64,000 nt of DNA. Source: Pseudomonas fluorescens. GTDB lineage: Bacteria; Pseudomonadota; Gammaproteobacteria; Pseudomonadales; Pseudomonadaceae. The stretch covers positions 186,001 through 250,000 of the forward strand of contig NZ_CABVIR010000009.1 of assembly GCF_902498065.1 (NCBI RefSeq), given 5' to 3'. The notes under the pieces were generated by a model that saw nothing but the letters and a program-made list of their open reading frames with translations, was not told the DNA's origin and ran no database searches. Position numbers and translations under genes: made by a program. This document shows positions 58,984 to 64,000 of this stretch, piece after piece (the first letter of the stretch is position 1; every line of letters begins with the position of its first letter).

Positions 58984-59060
58984 GGATCAGCGGTGTTGAA
59001 TGCGGGAGTGGCTTGGCCTAACGTCGACTCTTTAGCAACCTTGCGACACAAGGCTCATCA

Positions 59061-59852
59061 ATGCCGACTAACGGACAACTCTCCCTCGAACGGACAATTC
59101 CCGCACTGACCGTGCTGCCGCGCCCACTGTATGCGCGGGCGGAAAGCCTGAATGCCGGTTCGTGGACGCCGTCTCACCGCCACGACTGGGTGCAGTTTTC
59201 CTACGCGATCAGCGGCGTTCTCGGTGTGCACACTGCCGAGGGCAGTTTCTTTGCGCCGCCGCAGTGGGGGATCTGGATTCCGGCGGATGTCGAGCATCAA
59301 GTCGTGACCTCGATGCGCGCCGAGATGCGCAGCCTTTATGTGCGTCGTGAGGATTGCCAATGGGCGGACGACCGGTGTCGGGTGCTGGAGGTGACGCCGC
59401 TGGCCCGGGAGTTGATCAAGAGTTTTTGCCTGCTGCCCGTGGAATATCCACAGGGCGACAGCCCGCAAGCGCGGCTGGTGAGTGTGTTGCTGGACCAGTT
59501 GGCGAATCTGCCCGAAGTCGGTTTCTCGCTGCCGTTGCCGCGCCATGAGCGCTTGCTGGGCCTGTGCAACGAGCTGATCGAAAGTCCGGAGCGCAACGTG
59601 ACCTTGCAGGAGTGGGCGCAGCGACTGGGCACGTCGGAGAAAACCCTGATGCGCTTGTTCCAGCGTGAAACCGGGCTGAGTTTTCGCAGCTGGCGGCAAC
59701 GGATGCGGCTACTGTCATCGTTGAGTTTGCTGGAGGAGGGGGACAGCGTGACGAATGCCGCGTTGTCGTGTGGATATGACTCGACGTCGGCGTTTATTGC
59801 GGCATTCAAAGGGTTGTTCGGGTTTACGCCGGGAGAATTGTTTCGGCAGTGA
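59061..59852 (+). CDS. AraC-family transcriptional regulator
   Basis: A 263-residue regulator with an N-terminal cupin sensor domain (SHRHDWVQFSYAISGVLGVH, about 36-55, then WGIWIPADVEHQV) and a C-terminal double helix-turn-helix of the AraC type (TLQEWAQRLGTSEKTLMRLF near 175-194 and CGYDSTSAFIAAFKGLFGFTP near 232-252). It sits after the thiolase gene, as PA4787 does, and likely controls the thiolase/FabG genes in response to a small ligand. The ATG at 59061 is the only reasonable start. Confidence 0.92.
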   Translation: MPTNGQLSLERTIPALTVLPRPLYARAESLNAGSWTPSHRHDWVQFSYAISGVLGVHTAEGSFFAPPQWGIWIPADVEHQVVTSMRAEMRSLYVRREDCQWADDRCRVLEVTPLARELIKSFCLLPVEYPQGDSPQARLVSVLLDQLANLPEVGFSLPLPRHERLLGLCNELIESPERNVTLQEWAQRLGTSEKTLMRLFQRETGLSFRSWRQRMRLLSSLSLLEEGDSVTNAALSCGYDSTSAFIAAFKGLFGFTPGELFRQ

Positions 59853-59859
59853 CGGCCTC

Positions 59860-59924
59860 ATCGCGGGCAAGCCCGCTCCCACAAGGACAGCGCAAAACTC
59901 TGTGGGAGCGGGCTTGCCCGCGAT
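59860..59924. repeat. REP pair between convergent araC-type and chemoreceptor genes
   Basis: ATCGCGGGCAAGCCCGCTCC followed by CACA (59860-59883) is a perfect 24-base inverted copy of TGTGGGAGCGGGCTTGCCCG followed by CGAT (59901-59924), with a 17-base spacer. Standing between two converging genes, it could act as a two-way transcription stop. Confidence 0.9.
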
Positions 59925-59944
59925 TGACGCGACGCGATGCTGGA

Positions 59945-61891
59945 TCAGGTTTTGAAACGGCGAACCAATCCGTCCAGCTCATTCGACAACCCGGCCAGGC
60001 TCTGCGAATCAAGCCGCGCCGAGTTCGCCAGTTCGGCCACCAACTGTGCATCGCCATGAATCTGGCTGATGTGCCGGTTAATGTCTTCGGCCACCTGATG
60101 CTGCTGTTCCGCGGCAGTGGCGATCTGGGTGTTCATGTCGCGGATCACGTCCACCGATTCACGAATCAGCCCGAAGCTGCTGCGCGCCTCGCCGATGCGG
60201 GTCACCGACTGTTGCGACACTTCCAGGCTTGCATGCATCTGCTGAGTGACCTGGCTGGTGCGCTTGGCAAGATTACCGAGCAGGCCGTCGATTTCCGCCG
60301 TGGAGTCGGCCGTGCGTTTGGCCAGTGCCCGCACTTCGTCCGCCACCACCGCAAAACCGCGACCTTGTTCACCGGCCCGCGCCGCCTCGATAGCGGCGTT
60401 CAGCGCCAGCAGGTTGGTCTGTTCGGCGATTGAACGGATAGTCCCGAGAATCGATTGGATGTCATTGCTGTCGCGCTCAAGTTGTTGCATCGACTGCGCC
60501 GATTGTTCGATTTCCTGGCTCAGGCGATCAACGCTGGTCACGGCTGCATCAATCTGTTGCTGACCTTCGCGCGCCTGGCGCTGGCCACTGTCGGCCGACT
60601 CAGCCGCCTGGCTGCACGAGCGTGCGACTTCGTTGGCGGTGGCGACCATTTCGTGGAACGCGGTGGACACCATGTCCACGGCTTCACGCTGACGTCCGGC
60701 CGCTTCGGCCATGTCGCTGGAGACCTGGGTCGAGCTCTTGGAGGTGGCGAGGATTTTGGTCGCGGCGCCGCCGATGCTTTGAATCAGGTTGCGAATCGCG
60801 GTCAGGAACTGGTTGAACCAGTTGGCCAGTTGCGCGGTTTCGTCGCTGCCACGGATTTGCAGGTTTTTGGTCAGGTCGCCTTCACCCTGGGCGATACCTT
60901 CCAGGCCATCGGCCACGCTGCGGATCGGACGCACGATGACGCTGGCGAAACTGGCGCCGACGATGGCGAAGACCACGGCCAGCACGGCGGCGATGATTGC
61001 GATCAACCAGGTCAGTTGGGTCGCGGTGCTCATCACATCGCTTTGCTTGATCAGGCCGATGAAGGTCCAGCCCAGTTGCTCGGACGGCCAGACGTTGGCC
61101 ATGTAGCGCTCGCCATTGAGTTCGACTTCGACCAGGCCTTTGCCGGCCTTGGCCAGTTGCGCATAACCCTCGCCGAGGCTGCCCAGGGCCTTGAAGTTGT
61201 TTTCCGGTTGTTTCGGATCGACCAGGACGGTGCCGGAGTTTTCCAGCAACATCAGGTAGCCGGTTTCGCCGAGCTTGATCTGTTTGACCAGTTCGGTGAG
61301 TTGTTTGAGCGAAACGTCGATGCTGACCACGCCGCCGTTGGTGCCCAGCTTGTTGTCGATGGTGCGTACGGTGCTGACGTAGGACGTATCATTTTCGGCC
61401 CAGTAATAGGCCTCGGTGCGGAACGGCTTGCCCGGTTTGGCCTGGGCCGCCTTGTACCACGGACGCTGGCGCGGGTCGTAGTTGGCCAGCTTGGCATCGT
61501 CCGGCCACGACACGTAACCGCCGGCCGCTGTGCCGAGGATCGCGTAGGCGTAGGACGGATGGGCGTTGCCCAGGTCTTGCAGGAAGCCGAAGACTTTTTT
61601 GTCCATCTCGCCTTGGGGAATGCTGGCGGCGTTGGCATTCATGTAGGTCTTGAGGCTGTCGTCGGAGTTTGTGATCAGCGGTTGCTTGGCCAGGTATTCG
61701 ACGTTCTGGCTGATGCCGTCGAAGAACAGTTGCATGGCGTTGCTGACCTGACGGATCTCGCGACCGCTGTTGTCGACGAATTCGTCCTTGGCATCACTGC
61801 GCAAGTTCAGCACAACGAGGGTGGCAACCAGTACCACGGGCAAGCAGGCAATGATTGCAAACGCCCACGTCAACTTCTGTTTGATGTTCAT
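59945..61891 (-). CDS. Methyl-accepting chemotaxis protein with dCache sensor
   Basis: A 648-residue chemoreceptor. Membrane helices near residues 8-30 and 290-312 enclose a double-Cache periplasmic domain with YDPRQRPWYKAAQAKPGKPF (about 138-157), AYYWAENDTSYVSTVRTI and a second module near DVSLKQLTELVKQI; a HAMP domain (IVRPIRSVADGLEGIAQGEG) and a signalling tip DQTNLLALNAAIEAARAGE-like sequence (EQTNLLALNA here) follow. The dCache fold binds amino acids, amines or organic acids; the ligand is unassigned. A sigma28 promoter lies about 50 bases upstream, consistent with flagellar regulation. Confidence 0.92.
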   Translation of the reverse strand: MNIKQKLTWAFAIIACLPVVLVATLVVLNLRSDAKDEFVDNSGREIRQVSNAMQLFFDGISQNVEYLAKQPLITNSDDSLKTYMNANAASIPQGEMDKKVFGFLQDLGNAHPSYAYAILGTAAGGYVSWPDDAKLANYDPRQRPWYKAAQAKPGKPFRTEAYYWAENDTSYVSTVRTIDNKLGTNGGVVSIDVSLKQLTELVKQIKLGETGYLMLLENSGTVLVDPKQPENNFKALGSLGEGYAQLAKAGKGLVEVELNGERYMANVWPSEQLGWTFIGLIKQSDVMSTATQLTWLIAIIAAVLAVVFAIVGASFASVIVRPIRSVADGLEGIAQGEGDLTKNLQIRGSDETAQLANWFNQFLTAIRNLIQSIGGAATKILATSKSSTQVSSDMAEAAGRQREAVDMVSTAFHEMVATANEVARSCSQAAESADSGQRQAREGQQQIDAAVTSVDRLSQEIEQSAQSMQQLERDSNDIQSILGTIRSIAEQTNLLALNAAIEAARAGEQGRGFAVVADEVRALAKRTADSTAEIDGLLGNLAKRTSQVTQQMHASLEVSQQSVTRIGEARSSFGLIRESVDVIRDMNTQIATAAEQQHQVAEDINRHISQIHGDAQLVAELANSARLDSQSLAGLSNELDGLVRRFKT

Positions 61892-62336
61892 CCGCGCTCC
61901 AGATTTTCTTGTAGGCCCACGCAGTGCAGATGACTCGCGGAATTATTGGCAGCCGTAAACGTACTTTTTGAACCCGATCCCTTGGGCGCGTCATCGTTTT
62001 TTGTCGGAACGATCGTCGGACAATTCACTTTGTTACTGATGACTTCGGCTGCTGAAGGCGGAAATTTAGGGCTATTGAAAAAAATCCTGCGGTGGATAGA
62101 GATCGGTATGTCGGATTCTGTCGTAAATCCCCTCGCATCCCTTCTCCAACAAGTGCTGCCGGCTCGGCTATGATCCTTGTCGGTCGATGGGCATCGGCGG
62201 GTTTGCCGGTTTTTTTCGGCACATTGTGTGCATCCGCTACGTTCATAGGTCGGCAACCCCTCCCCCGAATGAGTGGATTGCCGTATAACGAATGACTTTC
62301 GCGTGTTTGGTAATAAAGGACCCACAATAAAAGCTG
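61892..62336. other. Divergent gap between the chemoreceptor and RIO kinase genes
   Basis: A 445-base gap. The left part holds the sigma28 promoter. A weak hairpin CGGC/GCCG (62195-62208) followed by seven T (62210-62216) lies in the right part and might end a short transcript or attenuate the kinase gene. The stretch 62020-62160 has no recognisable gene. AAAGGA at 62315-62320 is 16 bases before the kinase ATG, further than usual. Confidence 0.55.
61943..61969 (-). promoter_or_regulatory. Candidate sigma28 (FliA) promoter of the chemoreceptor gene
   Basis: Read on the minus strand: AAAA, 15 bases, GCCAATAA, one mismatch in each half from TAAA-N15-GCCGATAA. Transcription would start near 61935, about 45 bases before the ATG. 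FliA promoters are normal for chemoreceptor genes. Confidence 0.6.
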
Positions 62337-63230
62337 ATGAAGACTCCAAAACGCATTGAACCCCTGATCGAGGACGGTCTGGTCGACGAGGTGCTGCGCC
62401 CACTCATGAGTGGTAAAGAAGCAGCTGTTTATGTGGTGCGCTGTGGCAACGAGTTACGTTGCGCGAAGGTCTACAAGGAGGCGAATAAACGCAGTTTCCG
62501 TCAGGCGGCCGAGTATCAGGAAGGCCGCAAGGTACGCAACAGCCGTCAGGCTCGGGCGATGGCCAAGGGCTCCAAGTTCGGCAAGAAAGAAACCGAGGAC
62601 GCCTGGCAGAACGCCGAAGTGGCGGCGCTGTTCCGTCTGGCCGGCGCGGGTGTGCGGGTTCCTAAGCCTTACGACTTCCTTGAAGGCGTGCTGTTGATGG
62701 AGCTGGTCGCCGACGAGTACGGCGATGCCGCGCCGCGTCTGAACGACGTGGTGCTGGAGCCGGACCAGGCACGCGAATATCACGCGTTCCTGATCTCGCA
62801 GATCGTGCTGATGTTGTGTACCGGTCTGGTGCACGGTGACCTGTCCGAGTTCAACGTCCTGTTGACGCCGACCGGCCCGGTCATCATCGACTTGCCGCAA
62901 GCGGTCGACGCGGCGGGCAACAACCACGCGTTCAGCATGCTGGAGCGTGACGTGGGCAACATGGCCTCCTACTTCGGGCGGTTTGCCCCGGAGTTGAAAA
63001 AGACCAAGTACGCCAAGGAAATGTGGGCGTTGTACGAAGCCGGCACCTTGCACCCGGCCAGTATCTTGACCGGCGAGTTCGATGAGCCGGAAGAGTTGGC
63101 CGACGTTGGCGGGGTCATACGCGAAATCGAGGCGGCACGCCTGGATGAAGAACGCAAACAAGCGGTCCGCGCGGCAGATGATGCGCCGCCCGGCAAAACC
63201 GAAGAACCGCCTCCACCCTGGATGCAGTGA
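62337..63230 (+). CDS. RIO1-family serine/threonine protein kinase
   Basis: A 297-residue kinase of the RIO1 family, found in archaea, eukaryotes and some bacteria; in yeast and archaea it is linked to ribosome maturation, but the bacterial role is open. The kinase core shows a glycine-poor loop (MSGKEAAVYVV, about 24-34), Lys in LRCAKVYKEANKRS, the catalytic loop LVHGDLSEFNVLL (about 164-176, HGDxxxxN) and metal-binding Asp in VIIDLPQAVD (about 182-191). All active residues are present. The tail is acidic/Pro-rich. Compare PA4780. Confidence 0.92.
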   Translation: MKTPKRIEPLIEDGLVDEVLRPLMSGKEAAVYVVRCGNELRCAKVYKEANKRSFRQAAEYQEGRKVRNSRQARAMAKGSKFGKKETEDAWQNAEVAALFRLAGAGVRVPKPYDFLEGVLLMELVADEYGDAAPRLNDVVLEPDQAREYHAFLISQIVLMLCTGLVHGDLSEFNVLLTPTGPVIIDLPQAVDAAGNNHAFSMLERDVGNMASYFGRFAPELKKTKYAKEMWALYEAGTLHPASILTGEFDEPEELADVGGVIREIEAARLDEERKQAVRAADDAPPGKTEEPPPPWMQ

Positions 63231-63242
63231 TCGGTTGAAAAG

Positions 63243-63267
63243 AAACCCGGCTTCGGCCGGGTTTTTT
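63243..63267 (+). terminator. Terminator after the RIO kinase gene
   Basis: AAACCCGGC (63243-63251) pairs with GCCGGGTTT (63256-63264) around a TTCG tetraloop and runs into six T in total. It lies 12 bases past the stop codon. Confidence 0.93.
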
Positions 63268-63300
63268 ATGGGGGCACTGTTTTGAAACCGCGTCGCCTGC

Positions 63301-63408
63301 ATCGCGGGCAAGCCACGCTCCCACAGGTCATGTGTCGTCCATTGAATGAGCGGCTGACACTCAACTTGTGGGAGCGTGCGGTGCGGCGATCCGACTTGCC
63401 CGCGATGG
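63301..63408. repeat. REP pair between the RIO kinase and MFS genes
   Basis: ATCGCGGGCAAGCCACGCTC followed by CCACAGG (63301-63327) faces an inverted, longer and more diverged copy TTGTGGGAGCGTGCGGTGCG followed by GCGATCCGACTTGCCCGCGATGG-like sequence (to about 63408). Confidence 0.7.
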
Positions 63409-63461
63409 CGTCAGGCCAGACAATCCACAACGGCCATACACCCCACACTCAAGGATTGAAT

Positions 63462-64000
63462 GTGAACACCTCCACCCGCAACGCCCAGTTGATCATCGCC
63501 GCCCGTTTGGTCTCGGACTTCGGCGCGTTCCTCAACATGGTCGCCCTGGCCACCTACGTTTACCTGCTCAGCAACAGCGCCATGAGCGTCGGCATCTTCC
63601 TCGCCAGTCGCGTGGGTGGCGGGATTGTCGCCAGTCTGATCGGCACGAGGTTTTATCGCCGCTGGGCCGGGCGTCTGCCATTGATCGCTTTCGACCTGCT
63701 GCGCGCCGGGCTGCTGGGACTGCTGCTGGTGCTGCCCGTCAGCCAACAAGCGCTTTTTCTGCCGGTGATCGCTTTTGGCCTGGGCTTGGGCAATTCAATG
63801 TTCGCCATCGGCCTCAACAGCCAGTTGCCGCACTTGATAGATGGCGAGCACTTGCTCAAGACCAACGCCTGGATCACCTCCGCGTCGTCGGCGGCGATGG
63901 TCGGCGGAAGTCTGGTGGCCGGTCTGTTGGTGGCGGCGTTTGGCTTTGAAACGGTCTTCGCGCTGAACGTGGTCACTTATCTGCTGGCCGCGTTGTTCAT
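63462..64000 (+). CDS. MFS transporter, N-terminal part (runs off the window)
   Basis: The frame from GTG 63462 stays open to the end, giving 179 residues. It encodes about five membrane segments of a major facilitator: LIIAARLVSDFGAFLNMVAL (about 10-29), YLLSNSAMSVGIFLASRVGG, IGTRFYRRWAGRLPLIAFDL (motif A-like loop, about 60-79), then ALFLPVIAFGLGLGNSMFAI and VGGSLVAGLLVAAFGF. It resembles the MFS_3/enterobactin-exporter-like group. AAGGA lies 6 bases before the GTG. The substrate cannot be told from the visible part. Confidence 0.85.
   Translation, partial: MNTSTRNAQLIIAARLVSDFGAFLNMVALATYVYLLSNSAMSVGIFLASRVGGGIVASLIGTRFYRRWAGRLPLIAFDLLRAGLLGLLLVLPVSQQALFLPVIAFGLGLGNSMFAIGLNSQLPHLIDGEHLLKTNAWITSASSAAMVGGSLVAGLLVAAFGFETVFALNVVTYLLAALF

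Overview
The window is chromosomal DNA of a Pseudomonas, most likely of the P. fluorescens group. The reasons are high G+C coding sequence, gene order that matches the P. aeruginosa PA4839-PA4856 and PA4293-PA4306 neighbourhoods as I remember them, and many paired REP palindromes of the type common in fluorescent pseudomonads. No tRNA, rRNA, CRISPR array, integrase or transposase was seen.

Layout. (1) 1-1500: the 3' end of cobJ, a strong terminator, then an AT-rich stretch with a near-consensus sigma70 promoter driving an unrecognised gene (703-1497). (2) 1549-20206: a minus-strand housekeeping block read from right to left: gcbA (diguanylate cyclase), a ctpL-like chemoreceptor, dsbD, aroQ-accB-accC, prmA, a DUF3426 zinc-ribbon protein, dusB-fis, purH-purD, the sensor retS, and a MarC-family membrane protein. 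(3) 20533-24173: an island with an orphan type VI secretion Hcp, a putative effector, two tandem immunity-like genes separated by a leftover piece of the effector 3' end, and a small gene coupled to hcp. It separates gcbA from the DUF2333-Nudix-SUI1-speA block (24325-28634) that I recall as adjacent in P. aeruginosa. (4) 28868-31857: a short needle-less VgrG, a DUF4123 adaptor and a lipoprotein esterase, followed by a MATE transporter, a small membrane protein, a MazG-like gene with cmoM, and two DUF4136 lipoproteins.

(5) 36260-51426: a complete Tad/Flp type IVb pilus locus: tadG, pprA, tadF, fppA, pprB, a DUF3613 gene, tadD-C-B-A-Z-rcpA-rcpC, and flp, with an extra single-domain response regulator after flp. 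The ATPase, platform and secretin genes are joined by 4-base stop/start overlaps. (6) 51551-54792: a TpsB-type outer membrane transporter with a repetitive Gly/Val/Thr-rich lipoprotein gene upstream and an intrinsic terminator between them. No TpsA exoprotein lies in the window. (7) 55223-59852: a fatty-acid module of a MaoC hydratase, a long FabG-type reductase, a thiolase and an AraC regulator (compare PA4785-PA4787). (8) 59945-64000: a dCache chemoreceptor with a good sigma28 promoter, a RIO1-family kinase and the start of an MFS transporter.

Regulation and surface biology dominate. RetS, GcbA and PprA/PprB control the switch to the attached state, and the Tad pilus, the TpsB pair and the type VI genes act at the cell surface. 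The most unusual features are the mosaic duplication of immunity genes around an effector remnant, the lipoprotein-TpsB pair without a TpsA, the AT-rich orphan gene with its own strong promoter, and the three-hairpin leader in front of the SUI1-family gene.
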